From Nitrospirota bacterium (GTDB lineage: Bacteria > Nitrospirota > Thermodesulfovibrionia > Thermodesulfovibrionales > UBA6898), in the NCBI GenBank assembly GCA_016214855.1, contig JACRMT010000002.1, positions 62,001 through 126,000 of the forward strand: a stretch of 64,000 nucleotides of DNA, in the 5' to 3' direction. Under the pieces are notes generated by a model. That model was given only the letters and a program-made list of their open reading frames with translations, searched no databases and was not told the DNA's origin. Every line of letters begins with the position of its first letter. Positions within the stretch are counted from its first letter, which is position 1. The translations under genes were made by a program, and so were the position numbers. Below, one piece after another: positions 9,485 to 17,795 of this stretch.

Positions 9485-10000
9485 ATGAGGATAAACAGTC
9501 TTAAGGAAGTTGCTGGTTGCGAGTTGCGGGTTACACGTTTTTTCAAACCCCTAATCCCCAACCCCCAGTCCCTGACTCCCAGGGGCTTTACGCTTATCGA
9601 GGTGCTGGTTGTGGTATTCATCCTCGGCATTTTAGCCGCTCTTGTTGCGCCAAAGATGCTCGGTCGCACTGACGACGCCAAGATAGCGGAGACCAGGCTG
9701 CAGATGAAGAACCTTGAGACTGCCCTGAAGCTCTATAAGCTTGACAACGGGCTGTATCCCACAACGGATCAGGGGCTCGATGCCCTCATCACAAAACCCG
9801 CAGCAGAACCGATACCGAAAAAATATAAAGACGACGGGTACCTGGAGAAGAATAAAATACCGAAGGATGCCTGGGGGAATCCCTATCTTTACCTGTCTCC
9901 CGGGAGCCATGGCGACTTTGACATGATCTCCTACGGCTCTGACGGAAAGCCGGGAGGAGAAGGCAAGGACGCTGACATAAAAAACTGGGAGCTGGACTGA
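9485..10000 (+). CDS. gspG: Major pseudopilin GspG with repeat-extended leader
   Basis: The main subunit of the T2SS pseudopilus. After the prepilin-peptidase site (G before FTLIEVLVVV) comes the N-terminal hydrophobic helix with Glu5, the linker, and the major-pseudopilin signature YPTTDQGLDAL, DAWGNPYLY and a C-terminal calcium-loop region DFDMISYGSDGKPGGEG. An ATG at 9479 directly abuts GGAG, so the ATG at 9485 has the better spacing and is chosen. The odd part is the leader: about 34 residues instead of the usual 5-10. Its coding DNA consists largely of two degenerate heptanucleotide tandem arrays (9508-9535 and 9546-9580). The processed protein is normal. Confidence 0.93.
   Translation: MRINSLKEVAGCELRVTRFFKPLIPNPQSLTPRGFTLIEVLVVVFILGILAALVAPKMLGRTDDAKIAETRLQMKNLETALKLYKLDNGLYPTTDQGLDALITKPAAEPIPKKYKDDGYLEKNKIPKDAWGNPYLYLSPGSHGDFDMISYGSDGKPGGEGKDADIKNWELD
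9508..9580 (+). repeat. Two heptanucleotide tandem arrays in the gspG leader
   Basis: Array one has period 7: AGTTGCT, GGTTGCG, AGTTGCG, GGTTACA (9508-9535). Array two, also period 7: AACCCCT, AATCCCC, AACCCCC, AGTCCCT, GACTCCC (9546-9580). Both are translated in frame as part of the prepilin leader. They resemble the heptanucleotide STRR sequences known from filamentous cyanobacteria. Confidence 0.7.
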
Positions 10001-10063
10001 TACGGACCTGTATTCAATATGATAGTAAGAGTCTCAAAATTATAACTACATCAATTTATAAAA

Positions 10064-10136
10064 TCCCTCCTGCCCTCCCTTTGTCAAAGGGAGGAATCAG
10101 TGACCCCTCTTTGGCAAAGAGGGGCGAGGGGAGATT
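10064..10136. repeat. Double palindromic element between gspG and gspH
   Basis: Two perfect 10-bp inverted repeats with 1-nt centres stand in tandem: CCTCCCTTTG-t-CAAAGGGAGG (10074-10094) and CCCCTCTTTG-g-CAAAGAGGGG (10104-10124). Imperfect outer ends AAATCCC... and ...GGGGAGATTT flank them. The element fills most of the 142-nt gap between the major and minor pseudopilin genes, the only real gap in the operon, and the RNA hairpins could stabilise or attenuate the transcript there. A related CCCCCCTT-ggc-AAGGGGGG core occurs in frame inside uvrC. Confidence 0.75.
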
Positions 10137-10142
10137 TGTCCT

Positions 10143-10604
10143 ATGAGAGGGTTTACCTTATTAGAACTGCTTGTTGTCCTGTTCATTATTACGACCACTG
10201 CCTTCATGATATTCCCGAGCATCTGGGGCCAACTGATAAAGGACGATACGGTCACGCTTGCCTCAGCCCTGACGAATGTCAGGAAAGAGGCTGTTGCTGC
10301 GAGAAAAGAGATATTCTTCATTGTTGATTTTAAGGAACGGCAGTTCAGGATCAGCGGCGCAAGGGGCGAGGTGAAAGACAAGCCCAGGATCATCGATATG
10401 CATGAGGGAGAGACATGGGAGGTCCTTATCCCCTCGAAGGGAGTCATAAAAGAAGGTCAGGTGATCGTTGCCTTCAGCCCTTCTGTACAGGAAGAGCTTA
10501 TTGCGTTTTATCTTACCAAGAATGGGAAAGAGACGACGATCATACTTAATAACCTGTCAGGAGAATTGGAGATAGAAGAAGGCAGAAGGATGTTCGATGA
10601 GTAA
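10143..10604 (+). CDS. gspH: Minor pseudopilin GspH
   Basis: A 153-residue pseudopilin with a very short leader (MRG) before FTLLELLVVLFII, Glu5 present. A predicted beta-rich C-terminal domain follows, with many Val/Ile strands. Length, position between gspG and gspI, and a GspH-like TNVRKEAVAARKE segment after the first helix support the call. No good Shine-Dalgarno is seen (the end of the palindromic element, GGGGAG, is about 10 nt upstream). Its 3' end overlaps gspI by 8 nt. Confidence 0.85.
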   Translation: MRGFTLLELLVVLFIITTTAFMIFPSIWGQLIKDDTVTLASALTNVRKEAVAARKEIFFIVDFKERQFRISGARGEVKDKPRIIDMHEGETWEVLIPSKGVIKEGQVIVAFSPSVQEELIAFYLTKNGKETTIILNNLSGELEIEEGRRMFDE

Positions 10605-10920
10605 GAAGAAGGGTTTTACCCTCATCGAGGTCCTTGTCTCACTTGCTATTGTAAGCGGGGTATTTCTGCTGGTACTCACCTCGTTTTCCTATCATATTGA
10701 TATCTTCGGCAGAAAGAAGGACAGCCTCAGGCTTGTACTGCAGGCAAAGGAAAACCTCTATCGTTACCGGACCGGGAAGCTCACAGAGCTCGCAGGCTCA
10801 AAAGACGGTATAGAGTACGAGATAAAAACAGAAGACATGCAATATCACCTCAAGAGGGTCACCTCGGTGGCCAGGTCGGGCAGGGATGAGGCTTCGCTCC
10901 TTGTGTACATGAGGCAATAA
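10597..10920 (+). CDS. gspI: Minor pseudopilin GspI
   Basis: A 107-residue minor pseudopilin of the tip complex. The leader MSKKKG is followed by FTLIEVLVSLAIVSGVFLL; the globular part is small, as usual for GspI. The start overlaps gspH. The stop codon is directly followed by the GTG of gspJ with no gap. Confidence 0.85.
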   Translation: MSKKKGFTLIEVLVSLAIVSGVFLLVLTSFSYHIDIFGRKKDSLRLVLQAKENLYRYRTGKLTELAGSKDGIEYEIKTEDMQYHLKRVTSVARSGRDEASLLVYMRQ

Positions 10921-11511
10921 GTGGAGGTTGGCAACAGAAACGGCTTCACCCTGATCGAGATCCTCGTGGCCCTTGCCTTAGCCGCTGTGGTGATAGGGTC
11001 GGCGTACACGCTTCTCTTTACCGTAAAGAAAGGTACAGCAGGCGTATATGAAAAGATGCGGGAGAAGGAGCAGGCCTTTAATCTGTTAAGCATGATCAGA
11101 AAAGAGGTTGAGAGTATATACTATGTCAGGAACACGGACTACACGGGCATTAAGATAGAAGAGAAGGACTTTTACGGCAAGCCTGCCTCGCGGCTTACGT
11201 TTACCTGTTTTTTCAGGGACGGGATAAAGGTGATCAGTTATGCTGTGGCGGAAGACAGGGAGGGCAGGCTGAATCTCATAAAGACGATCGCGGATGTCAT
11301 AAAGGGCGGGCAGCCTATAACCATAACCGTGCTTAAGGATGTTGAGGGTTTCAGCGCACAGGTGCTGGACGAGGGATACGACAAGGTATATGATTCTACA
11401 AAACTTAAGAAGGTGCCGAAAGACGTGAAGATAACGCTCATATTGAAGGGAGTCAAAGGGGGCGAGGCATTTTCGCAGATATGCTCCCTCATGCTGAACG
11501 ATGCGCTCTGA
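10921..11511 (+). CDS. gspJ: Minor pseudopilin GspJ
   Basis: A 196-residue minor pseudopilin with leader MEVGNRNG and helix FTLIEILVALALAAVVIG. A larger beta domain follows, typical of GspJ, which caps the pseudopilus with GspI and GspK. GTG start immediately after the gspI stop; the 3' end overlaps gspK by 11 nt. Confidence 0.85.
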   Translation: MEVGNRNGFTLIEILVALALAAVVIGSAYTLLFTVKKGTAGVYEKMREKEQAFNLLSMIRKEVESIYYVRNTDYTGIKIEEKDFYGKPASRLTFTCFFRDGIKVISYAVAEDREGRLNLIKTIADVIKGGQPITITVLKDVEGFSAQVLDEGYDKVYDSTKLKKVPKDVKITLILKGVKGGEAFSQICSLMLNDAL

Positions 11512-12361
11512 GAAAGGCTATGTCCTTGTCATCGTGCTGCTGATACTGGCAGTAACTACGGCTGCGGTAATTCATTTTGCCGGGACCGTGTATGGATATG
11601 TAAATACGGCCAATAACTTCAATGAGTCAGAAAGGATGTCGCTGCTGCTCAAGTCCGCGTACCTCCTTATGGCAGAAAAGGCGGTTGAGCTTTCATCGCA
11701 GGTCAATTTCAGCGCTCAAAGGGAGATCGCTCTTGAAGAGAAGATCGAGGATACGACCGTCGGGCTCCATCTCGAAGACAATAACAGCAAGTTCAATGTA
11801 AATTCGCTTGTTTTTGAAAACGGACTGGTGAACGGGGAGGGCTACAATGTCTTTAAAAGGCTATGCAGGGAACTCAAAATAAATGAAGAGTATGCCGACA
11901 GACTCGTGGACTATATTGACCCTGATAAAATCCCGAGGGTACCGGGCGGCGAGGACAGGGCCAAGAATTATATTCTTTTTTCGCTCTCTGAATTGGGTTA
12001 TATCTTCCCGGATGATGTTGTACAGACAGTAACGCCTTATCTTACGGTCTTCGGTCCAAAAAAGATAAATATAAACACGGCAGAGCTTCTGCTCTTAAAG
12101 GCCCTTCACAAGGATATGACCCTGTCTCTGGCGGAAAATATTATAGCAGCAAGGAAAAACAGCCCCTTTAAAAAACTGGGCGAAGTGTCAAAGGTGCTTG
12201 GTGACAAGCTCGTCACTGACATGTCGAATTATATTGACGTGACCAGTAAAAGCTTCACGGTGACAATCAAGGCAGAGCGCAATGATTTGGTAGAGACTGC
12301 AGAGGCCGGGTTTGATATGAGCGGGGGCAGAGCAGTGCTAACATACTGGAGGGAACGATAA
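11501..12361 (+). CDS. gspK: Tip pseudopilin GspK
   Basis: A 286-residue protein, the largest minor pseudopilin. The leader MRSEKG precedes YVLVIVLLILAVTTAAV. The residue at mature position 5 is not Glu, which is known for GspK and fits its tip position. The body contains the GspK helical domain (about 100-220), including VDYIDPD and the helix-hairpin-helix-like ININTAELLLLKAL. The stop overlaps the start of gspL by 1 nt. Confidence 0.88.
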   Translation: MRSEKGYVLVIVLLILAVTTAAVIHFAGTVYGYVNTANNFNESERMSLLLKSAYLLMAEKAVELSSQVNFSAQREIALEEKIEDTTVGLHLEDNNSKFNVNSLVFENGLVNGEGYNVFKRLCRELKINEEYADRLVDYIDPDKIPRVPGGEDRAKNYILFSLSELGYIFPDDVVQTVTPYLTVFGPKKININTAELLLLKALHKDMTLSLAENIIAARKNSPFKKLGEVSKVLGDKLVTDMSNYIDVTSKSFTVTIKAERNDLVETAEAGFDMSGGRAVLTYWRER

Positions 12362-13332
12362 TGGCTTTATGTCTCTACGAGGAAAACAACGGGTTCCGCG
12401 TGTACGACGAGGAGACCAAACGCTCCTCTCCTGCTGTGGAAAAGATCGAAGACCTCCTGAAGGTGCTTGTCAAGAACAGGGAGATTAGGCTCTATGTCAG
12501 CTTTGACGCCTTCTCAATGCGCAAGAGCGTCCTTCCTCACCTTGAGGGCGACAAGATACGAGAGATACTGCCCTTTGAAATGGAGGGTCTTTTTCTCGCG
12601 CCTGCTGCGGAGCTTGTATTTGATTTCTTCCCTCTCGCGCCTGCCGCGAAAGGCACGGAAGGCCTTGTATTCGCGCTCAAAAAGGAGACAGCAGAAAAAT
12701 ATACAGCCCCTTTTATTAGGGCAGGACTGAATCTCATCTCGCTCTCTCCGCTATGGGACAACAGGCTGTCGGAATACGGCATAGATGAAGGACTTTTTTA
12801 CAGGGCAGCACTTAACCTTGCGTCTGCAGGCCTCACCGGAGAGAAGAAAAAAATCAGGTCAAGGGATGTTTACCGGACGGTTTTCCTGTACACAGCCGCT
12901 GTCCTGCTGGTATTCATGACAGGCCTCTCGCTCAGGTATTTCCTTGTTCTGAAAAAAGAGTCAATGATGAAGAAAGAAATGTCAGTGGTGTACGCCAGCC
13001 TGTTCCCCGGACAGAAGGTGCCGTCGGACCTCTATTATGGTGTCCAGTCAAAACTGGCCGAAATGAAGCAGAACTACAGGGCATTCAAAGGGATAGATGT
13101 GCTGGGGATCCTGAAGTCAGTTTCAGAGAATTCACGGGAAGGGATCAGGGTGAAGGAGATCATCATGGATGGGAACAAGGCCATACTGAAGGGCGAAGCC
13201 GCAGACTATGCTTCTGCGGAGCAGTTCAGGAACAGCCTGAAAAAAAGTTTCAGCGAAGTTCAGCTCCTTGAGACAAAAAACATGCCCGACGGCAGATCAG
13301 GGTTTGCGATGGAGGTGACCGTACATGAATAA
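12361..13332 (+). CDS. gspL: Type II secretion protein GspL (short)
   Basis: A 323-residue bitopic inner-membrane protein that ties GspE to the platform. It has a cytoplasmic domain of about 175 residues, one membrane helix (about 177-198), then a periplasmic ferredoxin-like domain with GVQSKLAEMKQNY and a conserved-type GIRVKEIIMDGNKAILKG segment. Typical GspL proteins are near 400 residues, so the actin-like cytoplasmic part is shortened. It could equally be described as PilM/PilN-like, but the T2SS context decides. Confidence 0.8.
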   Translation: MALCLYEENNGFRVYDEETKRSSPAVEKIEDLLKVLVKNREIRLYVSFDAFSMRKSVLPHLEGDKIREILPFEMEGLFLAPAAELVFDFFPLAPAAKGTEGLVFALKKETAEKYTAPFIRAGLNLISLSPLWDNRLSEYGIDEGLFYRAALNLASAGLTGEKKKIRSRDVYRTVFLYTAAVLLVFMTGLSLRYFLVLKKESMMKKEMSVVYASLFPGQKVPSDLYYGVQSKLAEMKQNYRAFKGIDVLGILKSVSENSREGIRVKEIIMDGNKAILKGEAADYASAEQFRNSLKKSFSEVQLLETKNMPDGRSGFAMEVTVHE

Positions 13333-13819
13333 AGAGAAAAAAAAGCTGCTTGTTGCCGCCGGGATCCTTGCCGCATTGTTCGCTGCGGTTCTTTTCCTTC
13401 GTGCGGGCGTGAACGATGTCCAAAAAAGGCTCGCTCTCATGGAATCCGTGTACGCCGAGATGACCGGCAATAAGGCCGGGCTTATCGCTCTATCGGAAGA
13501 GACCAAGACGCTGAAGGCGAGGGCAGCAGAAAGCAAGAACAGAAACTTTGTATCAGAACTCGAAAAGACCGCTGCCGAATTCGGGCTTTCAAAGAACCTG
13601 AAGAAGGTAAGCTTTGTCGCTCACCGGGAGGATGCCCGGCTCAGGGGAGACGACTATGAGCTAACTATCGAGGGCGTGGCGCTCAATACGGCTGTTAACT
13701 TCATGTACCGTCTGTCAAATACCGGCGTCCTGCTGAAGATCAAGAAGTGTTCCATAGACGTCAGTTTTGAAAATCCGACCCTTCTCAATATCAGTCTTCT
13801 TGTTTCTCACATAACATGA
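13325..13819 (+). CDS. gspM: Type II secretion protein GspM
   Basis: A 164-residue bitopic protein: a basic N-terminus (MNKEKKK), one membrane helix (about 8-26), a coiled-coil segment (about 30-80) and a periplasmic ferredoxin-like domain. It partners GspL. Sequence identity within the family is always low, so the call leans on topology, size and gene order. The start overlaps gspL by 8 nt. Confidence 0.78.
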   Translation: MNKEKKKLLVAAGILAALFAAVLFLRAGVNDVQKRLALMESVYAEMTGNKAGLIALSEETKTLKARAAESKNRNFVSELEKTAAEFGLSKNLKKVSFVAHREDARLRGDDYELTIEGVALNTAVNFMYRLSNTGVLLKIKKCSIDVSFENPTLLNISLLVSHIT

Positions 13820-14565
13820 AAAAGATCATCATTATCCTGGCCGCTGTCACACTTACGGCCTTTCTTACGCTCTTTTTTTTTCTTACGCCTTCTCAGATCA
13901 TCTCTGAGATCAATAAAGCTCAGCAGAAAGTAGTATTAACCGCAGGGGACTCAGGTGGCAACTTTCTGACAGGGTACCATTTCGGGAATGCTGCCCTTGC
14001 CGGCAGAGATGGCACGAAGCTTTTGGTCCTCGATGAGGTGAAGCTCGACCTTCAACTTTCTCCACTCATGTTCGGGCGGATAGGGATAGGCGTACAATCA
14101 AGAGAGATAACGGCAGCGTTCAAGGTCAGCTTCGACGGCAGCCTGAACGGTGAGGCAAGCTTTAATGGTCTTCCCTTTGATACTGCGGCGTTTATCTCCC
14201 CGGCAACTATATCTTTCACCGCGCCGATTTCCGGAAGAGCGACCGTATCAGGCAGGAAGGCCGATATTGAGGTCAAGGCTGATGAGATAATATGGAAAAG
14301 ACTCTCTGTTTCGGGATTCGATCTGCCTCTGAATATGTTCGAAAAGGGGAAGGGTGCATTGACCGTTGAGCAAGGCAGGATAATCGTCAGATCGCTTGCT
14401 TTTGAGGGAGGCAAAGGTTATGCAAGGCTCTCGGGTGAGATACTCAGCGGGCAGCGGCACCTCGCGCTGGAACTTTTTCCGAACGACTGGAATGACTTTA
14501 TGCTCATACCGCTTGAGCGTTACAAGGTTTCTCCGGGGCAATACAAAATGACACTCAATTTGTGA
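13816..14565 (+). CDS. gspN: Type II secretion protein GspN
   Basis: A 249-residue protein with an N-terminal membrane helix or signal anchor (about 3-24) and a beta-strand-rich periplasmic remainder. This matches GspN, the accessory T2SS component related to AsmA-like folds. Low-similarity family; called from its place as last gene of the operon, a 4-nt overlap with gspM and fold-like composition. The prepilin peptidase gene (gspO) is not in this window. Confidence 0.72.
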   Translation: MKKIIIILAAVTLTAFLTLFFFLTPSQIISEINKAQQKVVLTAGDSGGNFLTGYHFGNAALAGRDGTKLLVLDEVKLDLQLSPLMFGRIGIGVQSREITAAFKVSFDGSLNGEASFNGLPFDTAAFISPATISFTAPISGRATVSGRKADIEVKADEIIWKRLSVSGFDLPLNMFEKGKGALTVEQGRIIVRSLAFEGGKGYARLSGEILSGQRHLALELFPNDWNDFMLIPLERYKVSPGQYKMTLNL

Positions 14566-14601
14566 AAAGAGAAAATAGTGTGTTGTTCCATGGTGATGCA
14601 T

Positions 14602-14639
14602 GTCTTATCGACGCACCGTATGCAGGCGTTACATAAGAC
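14602..14639 (+). other. Hairpin between gspN and aroC
   Basis: GTCTTAT (14602-14608) pairs with ATAAGAC (14633-14639), with a partial inner stem GACGC/GCGTT. It is followed by T-rich but not poly-T sequence. It may be a weak terminator of the T2SS operon or part of the aroC leader. Confidence 0.4.
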
Positions 14640-14720
14640 CTCTATTTACTTTATTCTCATGATTTCAATAACATAGTGATACAAAAAAGTTATCAATAAA
14701 GAGAGGGATAAACAGAGGGA

Positions 14721-15914
14721 ATGGCATATCTGAGATTTCTCACATCTGGCGAGTCACACGGGAAGGCCCTTGTTGGGATCATTGACGGCATTCCTTCAGG
14801 ATTTTCACTGTCCTCAGACGATATTGACCGGGACCTGAAGCGGCGGCAGGGTGGATACGGACGCGGCGGCAGGATGAAGATAGAGACTGACCATGGGGAA
14901 ATTATTTCTGGCGTAAGATGGGGCAAGACACTGGGGTCCCCGATAGCGCTGCAGATCGTCAATAAGGACTGGGATAATTGGCAGAAGGGCATGTCCGAGC
15001 ACGAAAGGGATGCGCTTTCCATCCCTTCGGTGATCAAACCCCGTCCTGGTCATGCGGATCTGTCCGGTGCCGTAAAATATGATACGAAAGACGTCCGGAA
15101 TATCCTGGAACGATCGAGTGCAAGAGAAACCGCCATGCGCGTGGCGCTCGGCGCTATTGCAAAAAGTATACTTTCGGTTTTTGGCGTAGCCGTCGGAAGT
15201 TACGTGATTCAGATCGGATCGGCCGGCGTTAAGAAGCAGCAGTGTTCAACGGAAAAACAGCTTTTGGCTCTATTCAGACTTGCAGAAAAATCATCAGTCA
15301 GATGCCCTGATAAAGTTGCCTCAGCCAAAATGGTTGCGGCTATTGACAAGGCAATTCAGCATGGCTATTCGCTTGGCGGCCTGTTTACGGTCTTTGTCAC
15401 AGGGTTGCCGATGGGGCTGGGGAGCCACGTTCAGTGGGACAGAAAGCTCGACGGGCAGCTTGCCCAGGCCATAATGAGTATTCAGGCGATAAAGGGCGTG
15501 GAGATAGGCAGCGGCTTTGCCATGGCCGCACTGCCCGGTTCGGAAGTGATGGACGAAATTTATTACCGGAAATCATCAGATCCGGGGATAATGCCATTTT
15601 TCAGAAAAACAAATCATGCCGGAGGCATAGAGGGTGGGATGACCAACGGTATGCCGATTACCCTGACTGCTGCCATGAAACCGATCCCGACGTTGCGGAA
15701 GCCTCTCGCATCAGTAGACATCATAACCAAACGTCCGCTTGCTGCTGCCTACGAGCGCTCAGACGTATGCGCTGTCCCGGCTGCTGCAGTTGTAGGGGAG
15801 GCGATGGCTGCGCTTACTATTGCAGATGCGTTTCTTGGGAAATTCGGCGGAGACAGCAAAAAAGAGATCTTGCGTAATTATAAGAGTTACCTGTCATATA
15901 TCAGAAATTACTGA
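14721..15914 (+). CDS. aroC: Chorismate synthase
   Basis: A 397-residue cytoplasmic enzyme making chorismate from 5-enolpyruvylshikimate-3-phosphate with reduced FMN. Signatures are RFLTSGESHGKALVGIIDG at the N-terminus, RRQGGYGRGGRMKIE, RSSARETAMRVALGAIAK, and the late RSDVCAVPAAAVVGEAM. Length is normal. GAGGGA directly precedes the ATG. It begins the shikimate block aroC-aroK-aroB; the gap to aroK is about 100 nt, with its own possible -10. Confidence 0.97.
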   Translation: MAYLRFLTSGESHGKALVGIIDGIPSGFSLSSDDIDRDLKRRQGGYGRGGRMKIETDHGEIISGVRWGKTLGSPIALQIVNKDWDNWQKGMSEHERDALSIPSVIKPRPGHADLSGAVKYDTKDVRNILERSSARETAMRVALGAIAKSILSVFGVAVGSYVIQIGSAGVKKQQCSTEKQLLALFRLAEKSSVRCPDKVASAKMVAAIDKAIQHGYSLGGLFTVFVTGLPMGLGSHVQWDRKLDGQLAQAIMSIQAIKGVEIGSGFAMAALPGSEVMDEIYYRKSSDPGIMPFFRKTNHAGGIEGGMTNGMPITLTAAMKPIPTLRKPLASVDIITKRPLAAAYERSDVCAVPAAAVVGEAMAALTIADAFLGKFGGDSKKEILRNYKSYLSYIRNY

Positions 15915-16018
15915 TAGTATCCTGCTGTCCCAGGCCCCATGTGCTTTGCTTTTTCTTTGGCAGCAATCTAAAATATCAGCAATCGTATGGAATCGAACCG
16001 CTCCCATAATATCGTCTT

Positions 16019-16531
16019 ATGATGCAGAATATCGTGCTGGCCGGATTCATGGGAACCGGAAAAAGTGAAGTTGCCAGGGCACTGTCCCGGATCTGCGGCA
16101 TGAAACTCGTCGATATCGATCGGGAGATCGAAGCGTCCCAGCAGAAATCTATTTCAGAGATCTTTGCACAGCAGGGAGAAGATCAGTTCAGGCAGATCGA
16201 GACTGCGGCAATCCGGCAGTCTGCGTCAGAACAGGGAGTTATTATCTCTACAGGGGGTGGAGCTGTCCTGAAAGAGGAAAACGTCAGGGTACTTCAGGAG
16301 CATGGTATTATCTTCTGCCTTACAGCAAGCCCTGAAACGATCATGCTCCGTACTGCCGGCAATACTGATCGTCCTTTGCTGCAGTCTGATGACAGACTGG
16401 CGAGAATATCCGAACTGTTGAAAGAGAGGCAGCCCTATTATGAAAAGGCGGGAATTATGATTAATACGGAAGGAAAGACCCCTGTTGAGGTAGCTGAAGA
16501 GATCGCGGGGAAACTATCATGGACAAGATAA
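16019..16531 (+). CDS. aroK: Shikimate kinase
   Basis: A 170-residue kinase for shikimate 3-phosphorylation. The P-loop is GFMGTGKSEVA (residues about 9-19), the shikimate-binding Asp is in LVDIDREIE, the GGG motif is ISTGGGAVL, and the lid arginine region is TDRPLL. Two ATGs (16019, 16022) are possible. A CATAAT box ends 8 nt before the first, with no Shine-Dalgarno. The 3' end overlaps aroB by 13 nt. Confidence 0.95.
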   Translation: MMQNIVLAGFMGTGKSEVARALSRICGMKLVDIDREIEASQQKSISEIFAQQGEDQFRQIETAAIRQSASEQGVIISTGGGAVLKEENVRVLQEHGIIFCLTASPETIMLRTAGNTDRPLLQSDDRLARISELLKERQPYYEKAGIMINTEGKTPVEVAEEIAGKLSWTR

Positions 16532-17610
16532 GGGTAGAACTGGGGGAAAGAAGCTATACCATAGCCACGGGCAGCGGCATTTTGAAAGATATAGGAAAAA
16601 GTCTTGAACGTTTTGACTTCAGCAAAAAGGCCGCGATCATCAGCAACCCGACTGTGTACGATCTTTACGGTAAAACGCTGGCAGCCTCGCTCTCAGGCTC
16701 CGGTTTTGAGATCATGGAGATCATCCTGCCTGATGGAGAGGAATACAAGAATCTGGCATCGGTAGAGAGGATCTATGAACAGCTGCTCAAGATGCGGTTC
16801 GACAGAAGGTCTGTGCTGATAGCGCTTGGCGGCGGAGTTATCGGCGACATAACCGGATATGCGGCATCGACCTATATGAGAGGGATCGATTTTATCCAGG
16901 TGCCTACCACGCTTCTGGCCCAGGTGGACAGCTCTGTAGGAGGGAAGACCGGCGTTAACCATGCGCTCGGAAAAAATATGATCGGTACATTCTGGCAGCC
17001 GCGGCTTGTCTGGGTTGACATCAGCACACTCCATACCCTTTCGCGGAGGAATTTCCTCGCGGGCATGGCCGAAATCATCAAGTATGGCATCATTTGGGAC
17101 AGTGCTTTTTTTGATTTTCTTGAGAAGAAACGGGAAACCCTTCTCAGTCTTAACCCTGACGACCTTATCCATATTATCAGACGCTCCTGCGAAATTAAGG
17201 CTGACGTGGTGTCACGGGATGAACGCGAGTCCGGTCTCAGGGCCATATTGAACTTTGGCCATACCATAGGCCATGCGATCGAGACTGCCACGGGATATAC
17301 TACATTTCTTCATGGTGAAGCAATTGCCATCGGGATGCATGTTGAGGCAACGATCGCCCATGAGATTGGTCTCATCGGCAGCGAGGAAGTCTCAAGAATA
17401 CAGCACCTTTTGAAGACCTTCGGCCTTCCGACCGAGATACCCGCAGATATCGATCTTGCCGCAATCTTTGGGGCCATGAAACTGGATAAAAAAACTGTTT
17501 CCGGCGATGTGAAGTTCATTCTTCCCGACAAGATAGGCAGGGTCAAAATACAGGGTAATATACCCGAGAAGGCAGTTCAGCAGGCGGTTAATAAGACGTT
17601 GACAAAGTAG
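16519..17610 (+). CDS. aroB: 3-dehydroquinate synthase
   Basis: A 363-residue NAD- and metal-dependent enzyme of the shikimate pathway. It has the nucleotide motif ALGGGVIGDITGYAAS, VPTTLLAQVDSSVGGKTGVN, the metal ligands in GMAEIIKYG and FGHTIGHAIE, and LHGEAIAIGM. The start overlaps aroK, showing coupled translation. Together with aroC and aroK it gives three of the seven shikimate steps here. Confidence 0.97.
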   Translation: MDKIRVELGERSYTIATGSGILKDIGKSLERFDFSKKAAIISNPTVYDLYGKTLAASLSGSGFEIMEIILPDGEEYKNLASVERIYEQLLKMRFDRRSVLIALGGGVIGDITGYAASTYMRGIDFIQVPTTLLAQVDSSVGGKTGVNHALGKNMIGTFWQPRLVWVDISTLHTLSRRNFLAGMAEIIKYGIIWDSAFFDFLEKKRETLLSLNPDDLIHIIRRSCEIKADVVSRDERESGLRAILNFGHTIGHAIETATGYTTFLHGEAIAIGMHVEATIAHEIGLIGSEEVSRIQHLLKTFGLPTEIPADIDLAAIFGAMKLDKKTVSGDVKFILPDKIGRVKIQGNIPEKAVQQAVNKTLTK

Positions 17611-17686
17611 ACAGGCAAATGATACTTCGTCTGCTGTCCGCAAGTCTATTTTCTGTGTTCTTGCCCTTGGTTGTGACACCCAGCAT

Positions 17687-17763
17687 TCCCAGTTTTTGTT
17701 TGTTGTCAATAAAGAGAATTGTCCGGTTTTTGTTTTGACACACAGAGCCAAAACTGGGATAAT
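17687..17763 (+). promoter_or_regulatory. Promoter with flanking inverted repeat upstream of the diguanylate cyclase
   Basis: TTGACA (17735-17740), 17-nt spacer, GATAAT (17758-17763). A perfect 10-bp inverted repeat, TCCCAGTTTT (17687-17696) and AAAACTGGGA (17750-17759), brackets the region; its right arm overlaps the -10 box, so it may be an operator. Confidence 0.6.
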
Positions 17764-17795
17764 ATAGGCTGAAAAATCAAGGTAAATGCGGGCTG

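Noticed and set aside
14602-14639. A riboswitch or aromatic-amino-acid attenuator upstream of aroC
   Set aside because: Only a single short hairpin is present, with no leader peptide and no recognised aptamer pattern.
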